NCBI RefSeq assembly: GCF_937952055.1
Contig: NZ_CALFYO010000002.1
Coordinates: 103,107-167,106, forward strand
Source: an uncultured Piscinibacter sp.
GTDB taxonomy: Bacteria; Pseudomonadota; Gammaproteobacteria; Burkholderiales; Burkholderiaceae_C
DNA: 64,000 nucleotides
Reading direction: 5' to 3'
In this document: positions 9,719-18,530 of the stretch, piece by piece
How positions within the stretch are numbered: position 1 is the first letter of the stretch
Layout: every line of letters starts with the position of its first letter
Notes under the pieces: generated by a model
What the model was told of the DNA's origin: nothing
Databases searched by the model: none
What the model saw: only the letters and a program-made list of their open reading frames with translations
Position numbers and translations under genes: made by a program

Positions 9719-11047
9719 TCAGAACAGCTCCATCGCCTCGGCTTCGCGCAGGGCTTCCGCCACACGCCCGTCCCCGGACGGCGACGGCGGCGCCGTATCA
9801 TCGAGGGCCGTCTCGGTAGTCAGTCCGATTTCCTCGCCGCCGGCCAGGATCGCATTCGCGATCTGGGCGGGTTCGCGGTGGGCCAGGGCCTCGAGGCGCT
9901 CGATGAGCGGACCGTCCATGCTGCCGGTGGCGCGTGCCCACACCCTCACCTTCTCCTGCAGTGACGACGCGCGCGAGATCCCTGCCGCCCTGCTGCGCAC
10001 GACGGGAACGACCCGCCCTTCGAGCTGGACGTCAGCGGCGTCGCCCAGGGCCCGCTTGATGGCGTCACGGTCCACGCTGCCTCGTTCCTCTTCACCCACC
10101 TGCCACCGCACCCGAACGTAGGCGCCGGCCACATTCACTTCACGAACCGCCGCGGCGATCTGCTCGGCATCCGGCACCCCCTCGAACACCAGGTCCAGAG
10201 TGCGCCGCGCTGGCGTCTCGACCAACTGGAATCGGGCCGCCGCCGCCTCGACCTCCCACAGCAGAAAGCCCTTGGCATCGATCTCCCCGTGGTGGAAGCG
10301 GCCGATCGAGCCCGCATAGGCGATCAGTCGCCCGCCGTCGTCCCAGCTCTGATGCTTGTGGATGTGCCCGAGCATGAAGGCCTGGGTACCTGCGGAGAAC
10401 AGGCTCGTGGTGGTGAACTCGTGGTCGAAGCCCGCCATCGGCACGCCGTGCTCCGTCACGCAGCCGGTGACCGTGCCATGCGCTACGCCGATCGTCGGCA
10501 CCTGCGCTGCCCGTGCGGCTCGGTTGATCGACCCGTACCCGGCCAGCAGCGCGGCCAGTTCCTGACCGACCGCTTCCGCAGCCTCAGTCGCGCCGACCGT
10601 GGCCGCCACGACCGCCTTGTTGACCGTCGGGACGCAGGTGAAGATGACCCGCGCTCCGGCGGGGACCGCATCGAAGCGCCAGGCCTGCGAGGGCACCCAG
10701 CGGCCCTCCTCCATCAGCGCGACCTGGCCGAGGCGATCCGCCACGAACACCGGGTGCCGGCCGCCGAGCAGCGGAAAGATCGCCAGGGTGCCGGGAGGCT
10801 CGTGAGAGAACGTCCCCTGCAGCATCAGCACCGGGCAGTGGTCGGCGAGACGCCGAACCTCGCGCGCGAGGCGCTCGACCGCCGGGCTGTGCACGTCGAG
10901 GGCATGGTCTGTCGCGTCGCCCGAGATCACGGCCGCATCCACGCCGTGCCTGATCGCCTGGTCCACCGCGAAGCCGAAGCATCGGCCCGCCTCGTCGAGG
11001 TTCTTCCCGCTGAAATGCAGGTCCGAGAACTGCGCCACCTTGATCAT
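9719..11047 (-). CDS. SbcD/Mre11-like metallophosphoesterase exonuclease subunit
   Basis: A 442-residue calcineurin-type phosphoesterase. Metal ligands are visible in order: FSDLHFSG (D, H), SGDATDH (D), LQGTFSHEP where the canonical GNHD/E Asn position is Thr, VAHGTVTG (H) and LGHIHKHQ (H-x-H). The C-terminal third has a capping-type domain and a variable tail. The start at 11047 is preceded by GGAAGGAACT, a strong ribosome site; the frame extends 18 codons upstream without a better one. It ends 83 bases before the SbcC-like start, same strand. Expected to be the nuclease subunit of the SbcCD-like complex. Confidence 0.88.
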   Translation of the reverse strand: MIKVAQFSDLHFSGKNLDEAGRCFGFAVDQAIRHGVDAAVISGDATDHALDVHSPAVERLAREVRRLADHCPVLMLQGTFSHEPPGTLAIFPLLGGRHPVFVADRLGQVALMEEGRWVPSQAWRFDAVPAGARVIFTCVPTVNKAVVAATVGATEAAEAVGQELAALLAGYGSINRAARAAQVPTIGVAHGTVTGCVTEHGVPMAGFDHEFTTTSLFSAGTQAFMLGHIHKHQSWDDGGRLIAYAGSIGRFHHGEIDAKGFLLWEVEAAAARFQLVETPARRTLDLVFEGVPDAEQIAAAVREVNVAGAYVRVRWQVGEEERGSVDRDAIKRALGDAADVQLEGRVVPVVRSRAAGISRASSLQEKVRVWARATGSMDGPLIERLEALAHREPAQIANAILAGGEEIGLTTETALDDTAPPSPSGDGRVAEALREAEAMELF

Positions 11048-11172
11048 GAGAGTTCCTTCCGTCGGTTGTTCGTGAGCGTCCTGAGCACCTGCCGCCAGCA
11101 TCTGCTGCGGCGCCAGACTTCAAGCGCTGGCGTGTCCAGCGATGGCGCCGCCTGGTGCGGCGCCGACCGCAC

Positions 11173-12633
11173 TCAAGCCCAGACCTCGAGTTCGCCCTTC
11201 ACCTTCTCGACGAAGCCGGCGCCGTCGTCCTGGAAGGGTGTGAGGTCCTCCAGTGCACGCTTGCGGCCACCGGCGGCCTTCTTCCAGCCTTGGCCCCAGC
11301 GCTTGGTGGCGTAGCGCTCATAGCTCTCGGCGTCGACACCAAGCGCCGCGGCGGCATCGAACAGCCACGCCACCTCCTTGGCCTCGACACCGGCGTCCGC
11401 CGCTGCCGCCCTGCCGGCCAGCGGCGCTTCGCCGCGCTTCGGCTGGGCGGAGCGGGCAGGCTCGGCCCGCGCTGGCGCCGCCGGACTGCTCGCGGTTGAC
11501 GCGCCGGAAGGGCGCTGGCCGCGCTCCCCGGCTTGCTCGACCACAGGGGACGGACTCACTGCCTCGATCACGCCGTCTTCACTGACCACCTGGACGGTGC
11601 TCGTCCCGCCACCATGGCCCCGGAGGACGTTGGCCGCATCCGCAGCGCGAAGCTCCAGCGCGTCGAGGTCCTCATCGTGGCGCAGCAGTGCGGTCGGATC
11701 CACCGGCGCCTCGAGTTCAATCAGCCACTGGGCCACGCGGGTCGGCCGGCCTTCCTCGTCGATCCGCGAGACCTCCACCAGGCGCTTGCTGATGTAGAAC
11801 GGCGTGCGCTGGCCGTCGAGGAAACCAGAGATGCGGCCGCCGCGCATGAAGCCGATCGTCTGGAACTTCTCGATGGCCGCCTGCATGGCGTAGAAGCTGT
11901 TCGTCGGCAGTTCGAAGGCGCTGATCGACTTGATGCCGGGGACGAAGAAGATGAACCGGCCTGACAGGTTGCACTTCTTGCCCTGGTACTCGACGCAGCT
12001 CTCGGGATCGCACAGCCCGTTGTTCTCGGCGCGCAGCGTCACCTTGCGCCCGCCGAAGATGCGCACGACGCGGCGGCCTGCGCCCGGCGCCGGCGGCTGC
12101 TCGTAGGTCTTGCAGTACCGCGTCTGCCCGTCCTCGGAGTACTCGGACCAGAAGCGCCGTTCGCTGGACGTCCAGGTCACCAACTCATGCGGCATGACGT
12201 TCTGCCAGGCATCGGCCGGGAACACCACCGGGAAGCGATACAGGCGCTGGACACCGTCGCCACGATCCTCGGCATACAGGTCCATGATCTGCCGCGCGAC
12301 CTCGGGGTTCGGGAAGTCCTCGCCTCGGACGGTGAAGTAAGGGACGTTCTTCGGCGTGAGCGGGTTCTTGAGGTCGGGCAGCGCCGCGGCGAGTTCCCGC
12401 TCGATCGCGTCGAACCCCTTGCCCTGCGCCACGCCGGCGTCGTAGATCTCGCGCGCCTGGCCGGACTCGGCCGCTCGCCGGGTCAGCACCTTGATGCCGG
12501 CCCGGATGCGGCCGCCCACCGGGATGCGCTGCGCCGAGCGACCCAGCAGCGTGGGGATCGCCACCGCGCCGCCGGCGGCCGCGACCAGGACGCCGCCCTG
12601 CCCGTTCGCCTTGCTCTGTGCCATTGCGACCAT
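11173..12633 (-). CDS. Gp3-like recombination directionality factor candidate
   Basis: A 486-residue protein whose residues about 40-340 resemble the recombination-directionality-factor-like family (phage Gp3 type), often annotated as hydrolase or metal-binding protein in mobile elements. Supporting features are RIRAGIKVLT near the start, a conserved NPLTPKNVPYFTVR segment, and a CDPESCVEYQGKKCN cysteine cluster that may bind metal, followed by the GRFIFFVPGI strand. The last 140 residues are low-complexity Ala/Pro with a short acidic C-terminus. It lies between DinG-like and SbcD-like genes in a leftward series. A Shine-Dalgarno GGAG precedes 12633. The family call is from memory of motifs. 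Confidence 0.5.
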   Translation of the reverse strand: MVAMAQSKANGQGGVLVAAAGGAVAIPTLLGRSAQRIPVGGRIRAGIKVLTRRAAESGQAREIYDAGVAQGKGFDAIERELAAALPDLKNPLTPKNVPYFTVRGEDFPNPEVARQIMDLYAEDRGDGVQRLYRFPVVFPADAWQNVMPHELVTWTSSERRFWSEYSEDGQTRYCKTYEQPPAPGAGRRVVRIFGGRKVTLRAENNGLCDPESCVEYQGKKCNLSGRFIFFVPGIKSISAFELPTNSFYAMQAAIEKFQTIGFMRGGRISGFLDGQRTPFYISKRLVEVSRIDEEGRPTRVAQWLIELEAPVDPTALLRHDEDLDALELRAADAANVLRGHGGGTSTVQVVSEDGVIEAVSPSPVVEQAGERGQRPSGASTASSPAAPARAEPARSAQPKRGEAPLAGRAAAADAGVEAKEVAWLFDAAAALGVDAESYERYATKRWGQGWKKAAGGRKRALEDLTPFQDDGAGFVEKVKGELEVWA

Positions 12634-12668
12634 TCATCTCTCCTTCGCAAGTTGGTGAATGTGGAGAT

Positions 12669-14834
12669 TCATGGTCCCGCCGGCCTCGGCTCTTTCAAGT
12701 CCTCGGTACGGGCCGCCGTTGGGCGGCTTGCGCGACCACGCTCGATCACGATCTCGAAGTCGGGCATGCCGCGCATGAGGAGCCCACCCCAGCGCTTGGT
12801 CACGATCCGCCTGTCCAGGATCGTCGCGCGCCCTCGGTCATGGATCGTGCGAAGCAGCCGCCCCAACCCTTGTTTCAGCCGCACCGCGGCCTCCGGCACC
12901 GTGATCTCGACGAAAGGCGACCCACCGCGCGACTCGACCCACTCACGCCGCGCCTCTTCAAGCGGCGAGTCCGGCACCGAGAACGGGAGCTTGGCGATCA
13001 CGACGTGCGTGCAGTACTCCCCTGGCAGGTCAACGCCTTCGGCGAAGGTGCTCAGGCCGAACAACACGGACCGATCGGCGCGGTCGACGGCGGCGCGGTG
13101 CCGCGCGAGCATCTCGCCCTTGGGCATCGACCCCTGCACCAAGGTGACCCGCCTCAGCTCCTCGGGCAACTGGGCGTAGACCTCGCGCATCTGTCGTGCC
13201 GATGTGAAGAGCACCAGCGTGCCGAGGGTCTCCACGAGGGCTGGCAGCCGGTCACTGACCTCACGCGTGTGTTGCTCCGCGGCCGTCGGCTCCGTGCGCA
13301 TCGCCGGCACCACGAGCTGCGCGTTCTTGCGGAAGTCAAAGGGCGACTCAACGCGCAGGAAGGCTGGGCTGTCGAAGCAGCCGAGACCCGACTGGCGCAG
13401 GAACAGATCGAAGGTGCCGCAGGACGTCAGGGTGGCGGACATCACCACGGCACCACTGGCGCGATTCCACAGCAGCTTGCGAAGCTTGTCGCCGCCGCTG
13501 ATCGGCGACGCGCAGACAAGATAGTCGTCCGGGCGACCGCCTTCGTCATGCCGCTCGATCCAGCGCGCGATCGGCGGCGCATCCTCCGGCTGCTCGGCCA
13601 GCATCAGCTGCCAGGTGTCCACCAGGTTGTCCAGCCTCACCACGTAGAAGCCCAGCACGGACAGGACCTGCGTGGCCAGCGTGCCCACACTCGGCGCCTT
13701 CTCGAGGACATGCTCCCTGAGCGAAGCGAAGGTCTTCTGCAACTCCTCGCCGGCGGCCAGGACCTGCCCACCAGCCGTCTCGCACCAGTCCGGCAACGGC
13801 CCGGACTTGAACCGGCGGGCGCGCTTCTCCTCGAAACCGTTGGTGCCTTGGATCCGGTGGTGCAGATCGCGCAGCGCTCGCTCGATGCGTTCGGCACTGG
13901 CCCGGCCGTCGCGGATCAGTTGCTCGTCGAGCCGCAGCCCGAGGACCGCATCGCGCACCGCGTTGCACGCTCCTTCCAGCCAGTCGATCGCCCCGCGCAG
14001 CGCATGCCTGGCTGAGAAGTGCTCCACCGCCTTGGCGGCCAGGCTGTGGGCCTCGTCAAACACGTAGATGGTCTCTTGGGGCGGCGGAAGGACACTCGCC
14101 CCATCCATGTCGATGGCCGACAGCACGAGGTCATGGTTGGCGATCACGAGGTCCGCCTCCTTGACCCGCTGCCGCGCGGCTTGGAACGGGCAGCGTGCGA
14201 ACTCCGGGCACTTGGAACCGGCGCAGCCCTGGCGATCCGTGGTGACGCGATCCCATACCTCGTCGACCACGGGCAACGGCAGTTCGTCCCGATCCCCGCT
14301 CCATCGACCCGCGTCGAAGGAAACCAGCAACTCCCTCATCACTGCCACCCGCCGGGGTGCGTCATCGGCACCGCCGGGGCCGCGCTCGCCCGCAAGGTCG
14401 AGGCCACCTTGCCCCGCCAGCTTGCCCTCCGCCTGCAGCTTGGCCGTGCAGGCGTAGCGTCGTCGGCCCTTCGCAACGGCGAAGGTGAAGGGGATCGGCA
14501 CCAAGCGCTGCAGGCTGGGTGCGTCCTTCTCCGCATACTGGTGTTGCAGCGCCACCGTCGAACTGCTCACTACCAGGCGCTTTTGCCTGGACTTCGCCAT
14601 CACGAGCGCCGGCACCAGGGCGCCGAACGACTTGCCCGTGCCGGTACCGGCTTCGACGATCGCGAGGTGGTCGCCGTTGCCCGCCTGTTCGTCTTCTGCG
14701 CGGCAACGCGACAGCGTGTTGGCCACCGCCGCGATCATCTCCATCTGCGGCCGGCGCGACTTGAAGCCCGGAATGCCCTCTCGCAGCGCGTCGACGCACT
14801 GGCGGATCAGGTGCTTCTCTTCCTCGCGGACCAT
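12669..14834 (-). CDS. DinG/XPD-type ATP-dependent DNA helicase with Fe-S cluster
   Basis: A 721-residue superfamily 2 helicase, the same length as chromosomal DinG. Walker A is EAGTGTGKSFGA, the DEAH box is VFDEAHSLA, and motif VI is QGLGRLLRTIHDRG. Between them four cysteines (ACTAK, then GCAGSKCPEFARC) form the expected iron-sulfur site of the XPD/DinG family. Such enzymes unwind 5'-tailed DNA, D-loops and R-loops. The gene leads the leftward series DinG, RDF-like, SbcD, SbcC and probably supplies DNA processing for the element. Confidence 0.9.
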   Translation of the reverse strand: MVREEEKHLIRQCVDALREGIPGFKSRRPQMEMIAAVANTLSRCRAEDEQAGNGDHLAIVEAGTGTGKSFGALVPALVMAKSRQKRLVVSSSTVALQHQYAEKDAPSLQRLVPIPFTFAVAKGRRRYACTAKLQAEGKLAGQGGLDLAGERGPGGADDAPRRVAVMRELLVSFDAGRWSGDRDELPLPVVDEVWDRVTTDRQGCAGSKCPEFARCPFQAARQRVKEADLVIANHDLVLSAIDMDGASVLPPPQETIYVFDEAHSLAAKAVEHFSARHALRGAIDWLEGACNAVRDAVLGLRLDEQLIRDGRASAERIERALRDLHHRIQGTNGFEEKRARRFKSGPLPDWCETAGGQVLAAGEELQKTFASLREHVLEKAPSVGTLATQVLSVLGFYVVRLDNLVDTWQLMLAEQPEDAPPIARWIERHDEGGRPDDYLVCASPISGGDKLRKLLWNRASGAVVMSATLTSCGTFDLFLRQSGLGCFDSPAFLRVESPFDFRKNAQLVVPAMRTEPTAAEQHTREVSDRLPALVETLGTLVLFTSARQMREVYAQLPEELRRVTLVQGSMPKGEMLARHRAAVDRADRSVLFGLSTFAEGVDLPGEYCTHVVIAKLPFSVPDSPLEEARREWVESRGGSPFVEITVPEAAVRLKQGLGRLLRTIHDRGRATILDRRIVTKRWGGLLMRGMPDFEIVIERGRASRPTAARTEDLKEPRPAGP

Positions 14835-14999
14835 GAGGCCAGCCTACGGTTCAAGCGTCTGAGCTCAAGAGCCGCCCGCAAAGGCCAAGTACCAGCCGAT
14901 CGCGAGTCGCGGCTGACCCCGGTGGCCTCGCGTTGCCCCCGCTACTGGCTTCGTCGGGAGCCTTTGCCGCGGGCGCTCGAGCCCCGCGACCCACCATCG

Positions 15000-16271
15000 C
15001 TATCCGACTTCGGGGACGCGCTGCCCTCGCGCCGCGTCAGACCCTGCAAAGGCTGTCCTGGAACCCGCACGCGGCGGCAGCGCAGGCAAGGCCTGGTCGG
15101 TGCGCCACACCCACGCGTCGTCACCCGCGGCCTGAACCGCCTTCTCCTTGGCGCTCTGTTCCTTCGGGTCAAGGAAGGCACTCACCACATGCAGCGGGAA
15201 TGGCCCGCCTTCGGTGTCGAGCAGCAGTGCGTTCGGGAAACAGGCGCCGCTCTTGGCGTCGAAGCGCAGCGGCTTCAAGAAGGCACGGCCCTGCCGCTGC
15301 AGTTCCTCGGCCAGCGGCAGCTCATGGAGGCCTTCAAGCGGTATCCACTGATCCGAGACCAGGGTCATCGACAGCGAGTCCACCTGGTAGAGGTGCTCAC
15401 GCTTGGCGTAAATCAGCGCGGCCATCACGACCATCGGCTTGCGCTCCAGATCGGCGTCACGGGCCTGCAGGGTGGCCGCATAGGCGCGCTCGGCGCGCTC
15501 CCAGGCCTTGTTCTCCATGTACAGCGGCACGTCCGGCATGTGCTTGACCAACAGCCTGCGCCCGTAGGCGCTTTGCTCGGCGCCGTTGAACTGCCCGATG
15601 ACGATCGCCATCTTGTAGGCCACGTCGTCGCCCGGCGAGAGCAACATGGCCAGCTTGCGCCGCCGCCGCTCGCCGATCTCTTCCTTGTCGGCAACGCGGA
15701 ACGGCTCGGGCACGTACAGGCGCTTGTCCAAGGTCTCACCCTTGAGCGTCACGCCGGCAGCCGCAAGCTCGAGGTACTTCTTGATCACGCCCTGCGAGCG
15801 CCTGCCCTCCATCGCCGGATACCAGCGGTTGAGCCCGGCGCGGTGGTAGAGGAAGTGCAGTACCGCTCGCAGGCTCATCCGCTTGCGCGGTGCATTCACG
15901 GCGGGAGGCTCGCCGTTCGCCTCCCCTCGCGGCATTGCCTTGCCGGAGACCCTGGAGAACGGGAAGTCGGTCCGGATTTCCACGTGATCGGGGTTGTGCT
16001 CAACGATGGCCTCGCCGACGAGTTCGCCCAGGCCCGAGAGACCCGGTTCGGGCTCGAAGGACTGGCAGGTCGGATGGTGCATGTCCCCGGTGCCCGGCAT
16101 GCGCTTGACAACGTACTCGCCATGCTTGGCGATGTACATCTCCACGCCACCGCGAACGCACATGCATCGCGGACGCTCCGAGCTTTCATACACCCTCGAC
16201 AACGCCTCTTGCAGGCCGGGGTCGGTCGCCAGCAGCGTGACGCCCCGGATGAAGTACTTCGCTGCGTCCAT
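15000..16271 (-). CDS. DUF1173 family protein
   Basis: A 423-residue protein. The start at 16271 (MDAAKYFIRG) has AGGAGG seven bases upstream; the frame runs much further upstream but that extension is low-complexity. The N-terminal part has CMCVRGGVEMYIAKHGE and a HHPTCQSFEPE cysteine/histidine cluster that could bind metal; the rest is mixed alpha/beta with no catalytic motif I know. DUF1173 proteins are seen mainly in plasmids and integrative elements of Proteobacteria, beside genes for DNA processing, which fits the neighbours. Function unknown. Confidence 0.7.
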   Translation of the reverse strand: MDAAKYFIRGVTLLATDPGLQEALSRVYESSERPRCMCVRGGVEMYIAKHGEYVVKRMPGTGDMHHPTCQSFEPEPGLSGLGELVGEAIVEHNPDHVEIRTDFPFSRVSGKAMPRGEANGEPPAVNAPRKRMSLRAVLHFLYHRAGLNRWYPAMEGRRSQGVIKKYLELAAAGVTLKGETLDKRLYVPEPFRVADKEEIGERRRRKLAMLLSPGDDVAYKMAIVIGQFNGAEQSAYGRRLLVKHMPDVPLYMENKAWERAERAYAATLQARDADLERKPMVVMAALIYAKREHLYQVDSLSMTLVSDQWIPLEGLHELPLAEELQRQGRAFLKPLRFDAKSGACFPNALLLDTEGGPFPLHVVSAFLDPKEQSAKEKAVQAAGDDAWVWRTDQALPALPPRAGSRTAFAGSDAARGQRVPEVG

Positions 16272-16306
16272 GGCAACCTCCTGGGCGTCTGCGGCCACGA
16301 TCGGGC

Positions 16307-17218
16307 CTACACGATCTCGTGAGACACGAGGTCGAGCGGCATGGGCGGGAGCCTGAGCAGCCGTCGCACCTGGCGTGCCGACCGCAGCCCAAGCAGTTCC
16401 CGAAGCTGGGCCCTGTCCGCACCCTGGCGATCGAGCGAGAGCGCCACCTGCCTGCGGGCCTGCTGCGCCGTCATGCCAACCCATCCGGCGCGCGCGAACG
16501 CCAGGCGCAGCGTCGCCTGAAGGTACTTGGAGGTGAGCCGCGAATCGGTCGGTGAACGCCGGGTGATCAGGAACGGCCTGCCCGCCTCGGTCAGGAACAG
16601 GCGGCTCTTCGGATCGAGCCCACGGAAGCGCCCGGGTTCGCCGGTGCCCAACCGCCGACGCAGGCGCTCTTCCAGGTAGATGTCGATGCTGGCCACGGCT
16701 CGCGACGAGTTGAAGTACAGCGGTCGCGCGAAGCCGCCGGCCGCCACCTCCCCACGCAGTGTCGAGACTCGCCGCACGTTGCCGTTCTCATCCAGGTAGT
16801 CGCCCACCTCCAGCAGCGCGAGTTCCATGGTCTTGAGGCCGGTGCACAGCAGCGTGTAGATCAGCGCGATGTCCCGGTTGGCACTTCGGCAGCATGAGCG
16901 AAGGCGGCTCGCACCGGCAGCGACCTCATCCGCATCCAGCACGACCCGGCAAGGCGGCGGCGGTTCTCCTACATCGTGTGCGCGCGCGGCGGCCATGATC
17001 GTCTCCCGCTCGCGGCGGATCGCGACCAGGCTGTCCAGCCAGTCCACCCGGATCGAGCCCAGTGCACCGGCCTGCTGAAGCCTGCGCAGCAGGCCTTTGA
17101 TCCGACGCTCGACCGTCGAGCGCGCGACACCCAGGTCGGCCGCCACTTCCTTGTAGCTCCGGCCGCCTTCGACCACGCTGATGAGCAGGCCCAACGAATC
17201 TAAGGGTAGGCGCCCCAT
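16307..17218 (-). CDS. Tyrosine-recombinase-like protein lacking catalytic residues, with N-terminal HTH
   Basis: A 303-residue protein. Residues about 15-45 look like an HTH (GGRSYKEVAADLGVARSTVE). The C-terminal half follows the tyrosine-recombinase fold: LLCTGLKTMELALLEVGDYL is box I with Lys where the catalytic Arg should be; MTAQQARRQVALSLDRQGA is the box II region without the HxLR motif; the LLGLRSARQVRRLL end has no His and no Tyr. So the strand-exchange chemistry is missing. It probably binds DNA as a regulator or accessory factor. The start at 17218 was chosen because the HTH begins soon after; upstream codons are unlike protein. Confidence 0.65.
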   Translation of the reverse strand: MGRLPLDSLGLLISVVEGGRSYKEVAADLGVARSTVERRIKGLLRRLQQAGALGSIRVDWLDSLVAIRRERETIMAAARAHDVGEPPPPCRVVLDADEVAAGASRLRSCCRSANRDIALIYTLLCTGLKTMELALLEVGDYLDENGNVRRVSTLRGEVAAGGFARPLYFNSSRAVASIDIYLEERLRRRLGTGEPGRFRGLDPKSRLFLTEAGRPFLITRRSPTDSRLTSKYLQATLRLAFARAGWVGMTAQQARRQVALSLDRQGADRAQLRELLGLRSARQVRRLLRLPPMPLDLVSHEIV

Positions 17219-17603
17219 GGACTGATCTCGACCTGTTGGTTGAACGTCAGGCAACGCCGTCGATGGGCGGGTTGCCGTGGCGCCAATCGTCCCGAAGATG
17301 GCGGCCGCCTTCAACCGGAAAGGCGGCTCGAAGTCCCCCCGGAATTCGGGCGCCGCGCGGGCCAAAGCGACAGATCCGCCGCTGCAGGTGCGGGGCGGAC
17401 GAGTGACGGATGGGCATGCGCCGTGCGATGCCCCTTTTCGACCGCGCATCGTTGATTCATACTGACCGTGCGATGGGCATCTCTGCCTTTGCCGCTGTCA
17501 CCAGCGTTCCGGCCTGGCCGGCGTTTGCGGTCGTGACCCGCACTTCAATCTGCCTGCGCCTGCAGGCCACGCGCATCCTTCATCGGCGCCTGCCGCGTTG
17601 CGC
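17219..17603. other. Intergenic region with inverted and direct repeats
   Basis: Lies between the 3' end of the E1-like gene and the start of the recombinase-like gene, both leftward, so it should hold a terminator for one and a promoter for the other. Visible structure: GGGCAT (17412-17417) facing ATGCCC (17428-17433), then four T; the decamer CCGTGCGATG at 17421 and again at 17466; and a 40-base element shared with 30.2 kb. No gene is supported. Confidence 0.55.
17504..17543. repeat. Copy A of a dispersed 40-bp element (partner at 30233-30273)
   Basis: The segment contains GCGTTCCGGC, then GCCGGCGTT, then GCGGTCGTGACCCGCAC. The same string with a few substitutions recurs at 30233-30273, 12.7 kb away. 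It contains two inverted pairs: CCGGC facing GCCGG, and GGTC-gt-GACC. It is non-coding in both places. Confidence 0.65.
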
Positions 17604-18530
17604 TTAAGTCCCTGGCGTGGGGCGCAGTCGGATCCCGAGCTTGCGCAGGATCCGGCGAGTTGCGCTCTGTGCGGCACCGTCAGTCGCCAAGTCCGCCGCG
17701 ACTGGGGAGGACGGCTTTCGCTTCGGATCCTCTCGGATGTCGAAGCGGGCGTCGCCCGTGTCCAGCGCCGAAGTATGCGGGCAAGGCCGGTCACCCAGCA
17801 TGGCCACCCGCGGGCTGCTGCGAACCGTGTTCTTGTTGCCGTCGTACTCGAGGTACGCCGACGAAACACCGCCGCGGTGCCAGGGCGTGACCAACTGCGT
17901 CAGCAGTCCGATCGCCAGAGAAGCCAAGACGCCGTTGGGCCAGACGACCTGCGGACGCGAGCCGGCGGCGCCGTAGCGCTTGGCCTCCTGCGCCAAGCCG
18001 TCCTCGGTCACGACCCCGAAGCAGCGCAGGCAGGGGCAGCCCGGCGATAAGAGCACGACTTGGCCGGCGATCAGGTATTGGCCGCCGGTATCGTGCACGT
18101 CCATGCCCATGTCGATGTACGGGATCAGGTGGCGCCGACAGAAACGATCGAGATCGTCCTTGGCCACCATCGAATCGAGCCCACCGATGATCACGTCGCA
18201 GCCCTTGAGTTCCTCGAGCGCCTGCTGCCAGGGTACGGGGCACTTCTTGACGCGAGCCGAGGGGTTCACCGCCTTGATCGTCCGGGCGGCGATGTCGACC
18301 TTCAGGCGCTTGTCTTTGGCGTCCTTGGCCGTGCCGCTGACCAGGCGGTTCAGGTTGGTGTCCTCGACGATGTCGCCATCGACCAGGACGTGCCCGCCGA
18401 TGCCCAGGTGCGCCGCCTGTTGCGCGACGTGCGAGCCGCCGCCGCCCAGGCCGACGTAGCCGACCGTCAGCTCGTGCAGGATTCGGTCGCTGTCGGAGCC
18501 GAGAAAGCTTTGTCGATCGAGCCTGCTCAT
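17604..18530 (-). CDS. ThiF-family E1-like activating enzyme of a bacterial ubiquitin-like system
   Basis: A 308-residue ThiF/E1 protein. The nucleotide-binding loop is VGLGGGGSH (residues 26-34), followed by LVDGDIVEDTNLNR (49-62) with the conserved acidic residue and Arg, and GGLDSMVAKDD (116-126). Cysteines are C97, C111, C131, C165, C167, C170 and C250; C167-x2-C170 and possibly C165/C250 may bind zinc, and no catalytic cysteine stands out. The family adenylates the C-terminus of a ubiquitin-like protein. The ATG at 18530 overlaps the stop of the JAMM gene (ATGA), so the two are translationally coupled. It is the last gene of the four-gene operon. Confidence 0.88.
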   Translation of the reverse strand: MSRLDRQSFLGSDSDRILHELTVGYVGLGGGGSHVAQQAAHLGIGGHVLVDGDIVEDTNLNRLVSGTAKDAKDKRLKVDIAARTIKAVNPSARVKKCPVPWQQALEELKGCDVIIGGLDSMVAKDDLDRFCRRHLIPYIDMGMDVHDTGGQYLIAGQVVLLSPGCPCLRCFGVVTEDGLAQEAKRYGAAGSRPQVVWPNGVLASLAIGLLTQLVTPWHRGGVSSAYLEYDGNKNTVRSSPRVAMLGDRPCPHTSALDTGDARFDIREDPKRKPSSPVAADLATDGAAQSATRRILRKLGIRLRPTPGT

